Origin: JASSUD01 sp031963415
GTDB lineage: Bacteria > Pseudomonadota > Gammaproteobacteria > Burkholderiales > Burkholderiaceae
Direction of reading: 5' to 3'
Assembly: GCA_031963415.1 (NCBI GenBank)
Contig: JASSUI010000001.1
Location: 930,001 to 994,000 of the forward strand
DNA: 64,000 nucleotides
Shown here: one piece after another, positions 18,131-25,939 of the stretch
How the letters are laid out: each line of letters opens with the position of its first letter
Numbering within the stretch: position 1 is the first letter of the stretch
The notes under the pieces: generated by a model
Told to the model about the DNA's origin: nothing
The model's input: the letters and a program-made list of their open reading frames with translations, nothing else
Database searches by the model: none
Position numbers and translations under genes: made by a program

Positions 18131-18448
18131 ATGAATCTTATTCAATCGATTGTGCTAGTGGTAGTGCTATGCTTAGTTGGTGGGCTGAGCTAGGCTTATA
18201 TTTTTCTCAAGCTCACCGCGCTGCAAACGCAGCTTGATCGATCTCCTCCTATCGTAGCGATGGATGTCACCAACCTCATCGCATCATCTCCGCCACAAGC
18301 TTCGACATCAGAATTAGATCAACACATGGCAAAGACGCGCCAAGCTTTTTTATCGTTACCAGAGGCCGGTTATTTAGTTTTGGACGCCAATTGGATCTAT
18401 ATGCAGCGCCCCGTTGAGGAACTCTTAGCCATTGAAGGTGCCAACTAA
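18131..18448 (+). pseudogene. trbI: Broken copy of trbI (in-frame stop at codon 21)
   Basis: ATG 18131 begins MNLIQSIVLVVVLCLVGGLS and then meets TAG where the intact copy at 22037 has CAG (Gln). The frame continues with LTALQTQLDRSPPIV and matches the intact gene up to LVLDAN, after which the sequence diverges. Similarity to the other copy also includes about 100 bp upstream (from about 18015). The copies differ at many positions, so the duplication is not very recent. This is the leftover original or duplicate trbI at the left side of the cargo insertion. Confidence 0.85.
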
Positions 18449-18804
18449 GAAGTTAGTGCTCAGAAGTGTCTCTATAATTTTCTGACAGAACAGCCCTCAC
18501 GCTGCCTGATGGCATGCCATCAGGAAATGCAGAGTTATTTGTGCACACTGACTTAATCCTATAAATAGCGTATAGAACATTCATTTTCCTGATCTTAGAC
18601 TGACATCATGTTTGCCAAGCAGCTCCTTCTATTTTTTGAAGCTGTCTTTTTTGCAGGCGAGTTAAGTCGCCGCCATCAAATTTTTCCGTCGAAAATTGTG
18701 ACCGCGAACAGAAAGTAGGCGGGAAGTTTTAAGGAAAAATTTATTGTTGCTCACTTATCTAGGGTATTAAAAACTCGCCTTATTCTTTAAATAAGGGCAA
18801 GATT
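18449..18804. other. Intergenic spacer with a 20-bp perfect palindrome
   Basis: No coding frame is supported. At 18505-18524 lies the perfect palindrome CCTGATGGCATGCCATCAGG, which could be an operator or a transcript hairpin. The remainder is ordinary AT-rich spacer in front of the F-box/ankyrin gene. Confidence 0.5.
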
Positions 18805-21126
18805 GTGCTGCCGATAAACCAAAGCTATAGTAGTAGCAATTGTAATAAATCTCTATCCGCACAGCCTCTCCCTAGCCCGATAGATCAGCAAGCTGATCAA
18901 AATGAGCCCTTTCCTCTTGTTGAATCGCCAAAAGCGGAAGCAATTGACTCTCATAAAGAAATCAAGGCTTTTTATTCATTCCCTGCTGAAATCAATTTCC
19001 TTATATTGGAAAATTTTCGCTGGTCAGATTTTTATGCATTTTTACAAGTAAGCCGACATTGCCTCGAAATTTTTTATCAATACCTGTGCAGCCGATTTCG
19101 TATTGATGTTTCAAAGGAAGATAGCGCGGCTAAAAAAGCATCTGAAATTAACAACTTTCTTAATGAAAATAAAAATATTGTTAAATACGCATTGTGTTCC
19201 GATCAAGCCCATTGGAAGGCACCTCCTCATATTCAGATTTTTCATTTCTTTATCCATCATATTTTTTTTAAATCACCTCTATTAAAGCGCAGCCCTCTTT
19301 TGTTTCTTCGATGGATTATTAAAAATGAAGGTTCTTATCGATTAACACCTCGAAAATGTATAGAGATGGGCCTGTTTCCACAAAAAGAGATAACCATCGC
19401 ATTAGACGAAAAATTTTCTAAAAGGCAAAGTGATTTTATTATCGAGCAAAGTCTACCCATTTTTTCACAGAAATCAGAAGCTTCTATTGATCACTTTATA
19501 AAAATACCTAAGGATGAGCTAAAAAAAGGCATAGTTAAAGCATTTTCCACACCAGGAGGGGAACAGATAGCGACGGATATGCTCGACAGTAATATGTTTC
19601 GAGTCGCACATCGATTGGCTAGAGAAAAACAAGAAAATCCAGCAATATGGTTCTTTAACAAAGCAATAGATCGTAATTCTACGGAGTTAGAACGAAAGCG
19701 TTGGAAAGAATGGCTGAGAAAATGTATTGCCTCGGGAATTAGAGTCGGGCATTACGAAGAAGATCAATCCCTCAGTATTGCCTTTGGAATTAGTGCAGGG
19801 CCTGAGAAAGAAGATCAATCCCTCATCTACGATGCAATAGACAAGGGAAATGAAGATAAAGAATTAATTGAACTGGCACTGCGCACTGGAGCCGATCCAA
19901 ACCAAACTGGATCTAGTGGAGAGCTCCCATTGCGTTTAGCCATTAAGCGAAATTACTCGCTTGAGATTATTAATCTGCTAATTAAATATGGAGCTAATCC
20001 AAAGCCTCGCCATTATTATGGTAGGTCTGTGCTCTATGCTCTTTTTGAAAAAGAACGCAGTGATTTCTTCCAGAAACCTAGTCAGTTAACGTGCACAAGT
20101 AACGTTTCGCCAGCAGACATCGCATTTGGCACTGAGTCTGGAGAAGAATATAAAGAAACCTCTTCGTACCAACTTATTACAAAAAAACTAGCCATTGCTA
20201 AGGCTTTGTTTCCTCAAGGAGGGTTGTACGATGAAGAAACAGGCAACACAGCATTATCTGTGGTCCTCCAAAATTATCATGATAATCCTGAGATCATTCG
20301 CGCTGTGCTTGAATATGGAGAAAAACCTGACCAGTTAGTACCGTGCCGTTATGGGAGTGCAAAACAATTCTCGGCTTTATCCATGCTATGCGAAGAAAAA
20401 TGGAACGGTTCCGATGAGAACATTATCAAAATTGCCAAGCTATTGATCGAATACGGGGCCAATATCTACACAGAAAACTTTCATGGCACGTTGCTGCATC
20501 AAATCATATACGCATCAGATTTTTTTGGATCAGAATTTAATTCCGAATTATTTTCCTTTTTTATACAAAATGGATTAAACCCTAATACAAAAAATAGAAA
20601 CGGCGACCCTCCACTACTTTACGCAATCAAACAAGCAAAAATATATCATATAGAATTCTTATTAAAAAACGGTGCAGATGCAACTTTGACAGATTCTAAT
20701 AACGATACTGCGCTAGACTTGCTACTTTCAAAGAACTTTACTCACGCAGATCAGATAGTCAATATCATCAATTTCTTATTCGACCACGGAGCAAAACTTG
20801 AACACCTAAAAACTCAGACTTGGTTTCGTCTTTTTACAGCCCCCACATATTTTGAAAGGCATGATGTAGATAACTGCAAAGAGCTTTTCAAAATAATAAA
20901 GGCCCTAGTTGAGAAAGGTTTTAATCTTAACGTCACAGATAATGCTAAACAACAAAGTGCATTACATCTCGCCGTGCAAAATAAGAAATTTACTGGTGAA
21001 TTTATAAAAGATTTGCTGCAACTTGGCGCAAGAGCTGATCTCAAAGACAGATATGGAGCAACACCGTACACCTTGGCATCTCACAAAAAACGGGAAGTTC
21101 TAATAGCATGTGGTATATACATCTGA
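18805..21126 (+). CDS. F-box-like and ankyrin-repeat protein, candidate host-directed effector
   Basis: 773 residues from GTG 18805 (AAGGG upstream). Residues about 57-92 fit an F-box: FPAEINFLILENFRWSDFYAFLQVSR, given here in parts as FPAEINFLILENF and SDFYAFLQVSRHC. From about 345 to the end there are at least seven ankyrin-type repeats, such as ELALRTGADPNQ, LLIKYGANP, LLIEYGANIY, FLLKNGADATLTD and ALVEKGFNLNVTD. F-box proteins recruit targets to eukaryotic SCF ubiquitin ligases. The combination with ankyrins is known in effectors of intracellular bacteria. I see no signal peptide, so export would need a secretion system. It sits as cargo inside the tra operon, between the two trbI copies. 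Confidence 0.75.
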   Translation: MLPINQSYSSSNCNKSLSAQPLPSPIDQQADQNEPFPLVESPKAEAIDSHKEIKAFYSFPAEINFLILENFRWSDFYAFLQVSRHCLEIFYQYLCSRFRIDVSKEDSAAKKASEINNFLNENKNIVKYALCSDQAHWKAPPHIQIFHFFIHHIFFKSPLLKRSPLLFLRWIIKNEGSYRLTPRKCIEMGLFPQKEITIALDEKFSKRQSDFIIEQSLPIFSQKSEASIDHFIKIPKDELKKGIVKAFSTPGGEQIATDMLDSNMFRVAHRLAREKQENPAIWFFNKAIDRNSTELERKRWKEWLRKCIASGIRVGHYEEDQSLSIAFGISAGPEKEDQSLIYDAIDKGNEDKELIELALRTGADPNQTGSSGELPLRLAIKRNYSLEIINLLIKYGANPKPRHYYGRSVLYALFEKERSDFFQKPSQLTCTSNVSPADIAFGTESGEEYKETSSYQLITKKLAIAKALFPQGGLYDEETGNTALSVVLQNYHDNPEIIRAVLEYGEKPDQLVPCRYGSAKQFSALSMLCEEKWNGSDENIIKIAKLLIEYGANIYTENFHGTLLHQIIYASDFFGSEFNSELFSFFIQNGLNPNTKNRNGDPPLLYAIKQAKIYHIEFLLKNGADATLTDSNNDTALDLLLSKNFTHADQIVNIINFLFDHGAKLEHLKTQTWFRLFTAPTYFERHDVDNCKELFKIIKALVEKGFNLNVTDNAKQQSALHLAVQNKKFTGEFIKDLLQLGARADLKDRYGATPYTLASHKKREVLIACGIYI

Positions 21127-21166
21127 GAGATAGCATAAGCAGAGGTTAAAAGTGATTTCACTTATT

Positions 21167-21580
21167 TTAAAATGGTGACATCGCCGCTACTCCTTGCTCA
21201 CTGAGTAGACAAACCGCTTTTTTATCAAACGATACAAAGATTGTCTGCCCACGTGTCATGGCTCTCCCAGTATAAGCATTAACCCCATCAGCAAAATCTC
21301 CACCACATTGCATCATTTCAAGTCCTGCTGTGACTTCATCCTCTTTAATAGTGAGCTTAGGATCACTATCGAGCAACATCTCGATCACTGATTGGATTTT
21401 TTCGGTGGGTAATTTGTAAAGCGAAGTCAGCACCCAAACTAACTCACAAAATACATGGGTAGGAATGATAATTTCATCCGCCTCATTGAATAATTTGGCA
21501 ACCGCTTCATTTTGTACTTTGTCAGCCTCAGATTTGACCAAAAATCGGAGCAAAACATTTGTATCTACAATCGCTCTCAT
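21167..21580 (-). CDS. vapC: VapC-type PIN-domain toxin
   Basis: 137 residues with the PIN signature: D6 (IVDTNVLLRF), E46 (FCELVWVL), D98 (GGDFADGVNA) and D119 (FVSFDKKA). All acidic positions are present, so it is probably an active ribonuclease toxin. The start overlaps the AbrB-type antitoxin gene by 4 nt. The module is transcribed against the surrounding tra operon and lies beside the F-box/ankyrin gene inside the trbI duplication. It may stabilise that cargo. Confidence 0.85.
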   Translation of the reverse strand: MRAIVDTNVLLRFLVKSEADKVQNEAVAKLFNEADEIIIPTHVFCELVWVLTSLYKLPTEKIQSVIEMLLDSDPKLTIKEDEVTAGLEMMQCGGDFADGVNAYTGRAMTRGQTIFVSFDKKAVCLLSEQGVAAMSPF

Positions 21581-21846
21581 TGTTTGCTCTCTAAACCCGA
21601 AATACCTCTTTTAATATATCCTTGCTCAATAGCGTCTTGCACTTCATCATCGCTGTAATTTTTGTCAACTTTAATACAGCCTTGTAAACTATTTAAGCTA
21701 ATCGAATTGGATTTAGCTTGAATTTTTAAAGCACCGCCAGGTAATTTCTTCACCATAACTTGATCGCCAGGTCTAATGCCTAAGAAATCAAGAAGTGCCT
21801 TTTTCAATGTAAATTGGCCCTTAGCGGTCAGTTTCATTACGCTCAT
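21577..21846 (-). CDS. AbrB/SpoVT-type antitoxin
   Basis: 89 residues from ATG 21846 with GGAGAG 5 nt upstream. The N-terminal swapped-hairpin domain (MKLTAKGQFTLKKALLDFLG, IRPGDQVMVKK) is typical of SpoVT/AbrB antitoxins and would bind the module's own promoter. The C-terminal tail (about 50-89) would bind the VapC partner. It overlaps vapC by 4 nt. Confidence 0.85.
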   Translation of the reverse strand: MSVMKLTAKGQFTLKKALLDFLGIRPGDQVMVKKLPGGALKIQAKSNSISLNSLQGCIKVDKNYSDDEVQDAIEQGYIKRGISGLESKQ

Positions 21847-22036
21847 CTCATCTCTCCAGCCAACATATTTGTAAGGTAAATTTTACATTACTTTTTTAAA
21901 AAAATGGGGAGGATTGGCAGCCCTGTTCAATACTCTCTATCAAGAAAAAGCTTCTCCCTAATCAACCTGCTTTGATTGCCCAATTTGAGCAATTAGTGCT
22001 GCCTGAACTCGAATCCTGACGGCTTACTATCACTGC

Positions 22037-22354
22037 ATGAACCGTATTCAATCGATTGTGCTGGTGATAGTGCTGTGCTTAGTTAGTGGGTTGAGCCAGG
22101 CTTATCTTTTTTTCAAGCTCACCGCGCTACAAGCCCGCCTTGATCGATCTCCTCCCGTCGTCGTGATAGATGTTGCTAACCTCATTGCCTCATCTCCATC
22201 ACAAACCTCTCAAGCGGAGTTAGATCAACACATGGCAAAGGCGCGCCAAGCTTTCTCGGCATTACAACAAGCCGGTTATTTAATCCTGGATGCCAACGCG
22301 GTATTAGGCGCACCTGCTGATCTTTATTTAAGTAGAGAGGTCATGGCACCGTGA
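22037..22354 (+). CDS. trbI: TrbI (F-type) transfer protein
   Basis: 105 residues: one N-terminal membrane segment (IVLVIVLCLVSGLSQAYLFF), then the TrbI_Ftype pattern: PVVVIDVANL, an amphipathic helix, and ILDANAVLGAPADLYLSREV near the end. TrbI is an inner-membrane protein thought to influence pilus extension and retraction. The gene overlaps the following peptidase by 4 nt. It is the intact copy of the pair; the other, at 18131, carries a stop. Confidence 0.75.
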   Translation: MNRIQSIVLVIVLCLVSGLSQAYLFFKLTALQARLDRSPPVVVIDVANLIASSPSQTSQAELDQHMAKARQAFSALQQAGYLILDANAVLGAPADLYLSREVMAP

Positions 22355-22842
22355 GTCTTTTTGTCAAAAAAATGTCTTGGACGCAATTCTGGTGCAAGGC
22401 CACGTTGATCTTAGCGTTTCTATGGCTCGCTAGTAGTGCGTTTGCCAATCGCTACCGTATCGGCATCGATGAACAAAAAGAAAAATGCTTGCCCGATTCT
22501 TCGGTCTATTTAATTGATTTGAAAGATAAAAAATTAAAGCGCGGCCACCTTTATGCCTTTTCCTTTCAAGGTAAGCGGATGCTCAAAATTCTCACCGCTA
22601 TGCCAAACGATACGGTAGAAATTGATCACTCGCAAAAAATCAAAGTCAACGGCCAGGTTGTCGCAGAAGGCTTATATCTCGCGCACCAATTAGGTTATCC
22701 CGACAACCATTTCTACGGAAAAACCATTCTTAAAGAAGGACACTATTGGTTTATGGGCAAAAGCTTTAATAGCTTTGATTCGCGCTATTGGGGGGCGGTC
22801 AAAGAAGATCAAATTATTGGTCGAGCATATGCACTGTTTTAA
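22351..22842 (+). CDS. TraF/LepB-type (S26) conjugation signal peptidase
   Basis: 163 residues with one N-terminal membrane anchor (about 15-33) and an S26-like fold: EKCLPDSSVYLID near residue 47, the Lys box GKRMLKILTAMPNDTVEI, and a C-terminal GHYWFMGKSFNSFDSRYWG. In TraF/LepB peptidases the first motif holds the nucleophile Ser in an S-x-P context and the second the general-base Lys. Here the aligned position seems to be Cys (C-L-P). It would mature the pilin or other tra precursors. It overlaps trbI by 4 nt and the next gene by 14 nt. Confidence 0.75.
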   Translation: MSLFVKKMSWTQFWCKATLILAFLWLASSAFANRYRIGIDEQKEKCLPDSSVYLIDLKDKKLKRGHLYAFSFQGKRMLKILTAMPNDTVEIDHSQKIKVNGQVVAEGLYLAHQLGYPDNHFYGKTILKEGHYWFMGKSFNSFDSRYWGAVKEDQIIGRAYALF

Positions 22843-24058
22843 GAGGATTTTGGCGATATTGTTTGCAATAGCAATAAAAAGCAGTTTTGCCTCTTCTCTG
22901 TTAACACCAGAAGATGAAGCCCTCATTAAAGAAGGTCAACGTATCGCTGAAAAAGCGCGCCAATTAAAACAAGCCGATTGGCAACAAAACGTCCATATGG
23001 ACACAGCGCAGCAGAAAGCCAAGCATTTTTTTAACGAACTACAAACTTCATCGTCTGCCTTCCAAGCTATACAGCAATCATCAACGAATGAAGGAATGGC
23101 GACTTCCTACAAAACGCTTATCTTTGCCTCTTATTCATTGGGAAAGCAGGGATTAAACGACCTACTAGAGAGCGCTTCTGCGCATCCTGATGCTGTAGTG
23201 GTATTTCGGGGCATTCCCAAAAATATGAGTTTAGGAGAAGGAATCATAGCCATTCAGGCATTGGCTGCACAAAAAAAACCTGTTCCTAACATCGTCATTG
23301 ACCCTACGCTGTTCAAAAAATACCACGTCGCAGCGGTGCCCACGATGATGATATTGAGGAATTCACCCTCATCCGGACAAGCACCACAAGTCCTAGCGAG
23401 CGTTCAAGGAATGACTAATCTTCAGTGGTTAGCGCGTCGGGTGGAGCAAGGATTCATAGGCGATCAAGGTATCAAAGGCCCTACTGAAGTGATTGGTGAG
23501 CCTGATTTGATTGAAGTATTACAAGAACGTCTTGCCCATATTGATTGGGAAAAGAAGAAACAAACGATTGCGACACAGTTCTGGCGCACACAAGATTTTT
23601 ATCGCTTACCGCCTGCGAAGAAAATACAGAAGCGCTATATCGACCCAAGCGTTATCGCAACAGACAATATTCAGGGGGACGATGGCACCGTTTTAGTTCA
23701 ACGTAATACGACAATTAATCCATTAGCACTGCGGGATTTTACACAAATAGTGATTGTGTTCGACCCTTTAGACAAGCGGCAATTAGCCTGGCTCACTCAA
23801 ACGATACCGACTCTGCAAAAACGCCCAGGTGTATCACGTCTGACGCTCATCGCCACGCAATTTGATCGAGAAAAAGGCTGGGATGCTTATACAACACTCA
23901 CTGATGCATTAGAGGCACCCCTCTATCTCTTAACCCCCGATCTGGTAGCACGCTTTTCTTTAAGAGCAACCCCTTCGGTCATTACTGCGCAAGGTAAGCG
24001 CTTTGTGGTCGAAGAAATGGTTCCACCTCCTACTAATCATAAAGAGACTCCTCAATGA
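22829..24058 (+). CDS. trbC/traW: TrbC-TraW fusion protein of the F-type T4SS
   Basis: I choose ATG 22829, which gives the signal peptide MHCFKRILAILFAIAIKSSF. The N-terminal half (residues about 90-210) is TrbC-like: TLIFASYSLGKQGLNDLL, then AVVVFRGIP and the PNIVIDPTLFKKY and AAVPTMMI segments of a thioredoxin-like fold without a CxxC. The C-terminal half is TraW-like: RYIDPSVIATDNI, NTTINPL, VIVFDPLDKRQLAWL. In F these are two genes; SXT-like systems often fuse them. Both are periplasmic and needed for pilus assembly and channel formation. It overlaps the methylase by 4 nt. Confidence 0.85.
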   Translation: MHCFKRILAILFAIAIKSSFASSLLTPEDEALIKEGQRIAEKARQLKQADWQQNVHMDTAQQKAKHFFNELQTSSSAFQAIQQSSTNEGMATSYKTLIFASYSLGKQGLNDLLESASAHPDAVVVFRGIPKNMSLGEGIIAIQALAAQKKPVPNIVIDPTLFKKYHVAAVPTMMILRNSPSSGQAPQVLASVQGMTNLQWLARRVEQGFIGDQGIKGPTEVIGEPDLIEVLQERLAHIDWEKKKQTIATQFWRTQDFYRLPPAKKIQKRYIDPSVIATDNIQGDDGTVLVQRNTTINPLALRDFTQIVIVFDPLDKRQLAWLTQTIPTLQKRPGVSRLTLIATQFDREKGWDAYTTLTDALEAPLYLLTPDLVARFSLRATPSVITAQGKRFVVEEMVPPPTNHKETPQ

Positions 24059-24939
24059 AGCAACTGGAACGACCGATCATGGGCTATCACGGCGGCAAAT
24101 GGCGTCTAGCCCCTTGGATTATTTCGCATTTTCCTGCACATCGCATTTATATCGAGCCATTTGGTGGCGCAGCGTCTGTGTTGTTGAGGAAAGAGCGTAG
24201 CTATTCCGAGGTCTACAACGATTTAGATGAAAGCATTGTTAATGTCATGGAAGTTTTACGGGATCCATTACGCTGTGAACACTTGGCTGAAAAACTGTCT
24301 TTTACGCCCTATGCTCGTGTTGAATTTGAGAAGGCCCGCGAAACCGCGGAAGAACCAGTAGAGCGCGCACGTCGCACCCTGATTCGCGCACAGATGGGGT
24401 TTGGCTCGGCGGGAGCAACGCAAGCATCAAGCGGGTTTCGCGGGAAAGCAAAGCAAGGTTATGTGATTTCTCGATGGGCCAAGCTTCCTGGCTCAATACG
24501 AGATTACGCTTCGCGTTTGCAAGGTGTGATTATAGAAAAACGACCTGCGCTACAGGTAATACGCGAACGGGATACGCCAGAAACGTTGTTTTATCTCGAC
24601 CCACCTTACCTCCATGCGACACGCCAAATACGAGGAGGATGCTATCGGTATGAAATGACCGACGAGGAACATGTTGAATTGCTGGATGTCTTGTGTAGTT
24701 TGCAAGGCATGGTGATATTAAGCGGCTATGCTCATCCGCTCTATGAGGAGCGATTAGAAGGATGGAAACGTGCCGAGAAGCAAGCATTAATATCAGGACG
24801 GCACGGAGCAAAATGGCGTACGGAGGTGCTTTGGATTTCGCCTAATGCGCAGAAAAACACGGCACGCCAACTGCCTTTAGGAGTGAACAGTACGGCAGCA
24901 CACAATGAGGAAAAGCAGCATGCGCTTATTAATGCTTAG
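24055..24939 (+). CDS. D12-class N6-adenine DNA methyltransferase
   Basis: 294 residues. The SAM-binding motif is YIEPFGGAASVLLRK (about residues 31-45), with the D12-type N-terminal GYHGGKWRLAPWI and the catalytic motif FYLDPPYLHAT (DPPY about 182-185). It should methylate adenine in double-stranded DNA. The recognition site is not readable from sequence. It is embedded in the tra operon between trbC-traW and traU, overlapping both neighbours, so it is co-expressed with transfer genes. It may protect the element from restriction. A broken D12 methylase lies at 53291. Confidence 0.9.
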   Translation: MKQLERPIMGYHGGKWRLAPWIISHFPAHRIYIEPFGGAASVLLRKERSYSEVYNDLDESIVNVMEVLRDPLRCEHLAEKLSFTPYARVEFEKARETAEEPVERARRTLIRAQMGFGSAGATQASSGFRGKAKQGYVISRWAKLPGSIRDYASRLQGVIIEKRPALQVIRERDTPETLFYLDPPYLHATRQIRGGCYRYEMTDEEHVELLDVLCSLQGMVILSGYAHPLYEERLEGWKRAEKQALISGRHGAKWRTEVLWISPNAQKNTARQLPLGVNSTAAHNEEKQHALINA

Positions 24940-25927
24940 CCTCGTACTCATCAGCTGCTTAGGCTTTAGCCCCGCGCATGCCGCCGACCCAGGTTGCCAG
25001 AATGCCAATGTGATCGGCCCTAAATTGATTACGGATATCTGCTGGTCGTGCCTGTTTCCAATTCGATTAGCCGGTGTCACGATCAGCGGCCCAGGGGGTC
25101 GCATCCCTGATGATGCCGCTAAAAACGTACTTTGTGCCTGTCCTGATAAAGCGGGACTCCCTAAACCAGGGGTCACGATCTCCATGTGGGAACCAGCGAG
25201 GTTGATTGAACTTCAACGAGCGCCAGGCTGCTCATCCGTTTTAAATGGCACACGTTTTCCGTTTAATCGCACGTTTCAAGGCCATCATGGCAATGGCGAC
25301 ATGGATGGCGGCGATGGTTCCTTTATGCACTATCACGTCTATGCCTTTCCGTTGTTGTCACTCCTCGATGTGTTTGTAAAACCGAACTGCAATCCAGAAG
25401 GTTTTACGGATATCGATTTGCTTTATCTCTCTGAATTAGACCCCACTTGGAATAACGACGAACTGGCCTTTTTTACCAATCCTGAAGCCGCACTGGTGGC
25501 AAATCCTGTTGCAGCGTTGGCGTGTACCGCTGATGCGGTAGCGGCTACCGCAGGCAAACCTCTAAAACAACTATTTTGGTGCGCAGGGTCATGGGGAGCG
25601 CTGTATCCATTAAGCGGCTTTCAAAATGGCGGCAAAGGTGTGATTCGAGATAGCAGCCTGCTCACCGCAAGAGTGCTAGCTGCTTTGCATCGACGCGGCC
25701 TGATGTGGCGCACGATGGGTTCCGATGCACTGTGCCGCGGCAAAATTTCACCCACGCTACCCAAAACGCAATATCAATTCACGCTCTTGCATCCCGTGGC
25801 TGAAACCCATTCAGCTCATGTGATAGGAGAATCAACGCTCACTTGGGGGATTGCTAAGACAGTCCCTGCGGTAGGTCAAGACCCGATTTATACGGTATGG
25901 CGGTGGAATGATTGCTGCAATAATTAA
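24920..25927 (+). CDS. traU: TraU, F-type T4SS periplasmic protein
   Basis: I choose ATG 24920, preceded by GAGGAA at 7 nt, which yields a clean signal peptide (MRLLMLSLVLISCLGFSPAHA); ATG 24905 has no ribosome-binding site. The mature protein is Cys-rich (for example DICWSCLFPIRLAG and CACPD) and has the TraU-type YLSELDPTWNNDELAFFTNP and a C-terminal WRWNDCC. TraU is needed for mating-pair formation and DNA transfer. Its disulfides may depend on the DsbC encoded upstream. It overlaps the methylase by 20 nt. Confidence 0.9.
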   Translation: MRLLMLSLVLISCLGFSPAHAADPGCQNANVIGPKLITDICWSCLFPIRLAGVTISGPGGRIPDDAAKNVLCACPDKAGLPKPGVTISMWEPARLIELQRAPGCSSVLNGTRFPFNRTFQGHHGNGDMDGGDGSFMHYHVYAFPLLSLLDVFVKPNCNPEGFTDIDLLYLSELDPTWNNDELAFFTNPEAALVANPVAALACTADAVAATAGKPLKQLFWCAGSWGALYPLSGFQNGGKGVIRDSSLLTARVLAALHRRGLMWRTMGSDALCRGKISPTLPKTQYQFTLLHPVAETHSAHVIGESTLTWGIAKTVPAVGQDPIYTVWRWNDCCNN

Positions 25928-25939
25928 AGGGTGGCGGCT

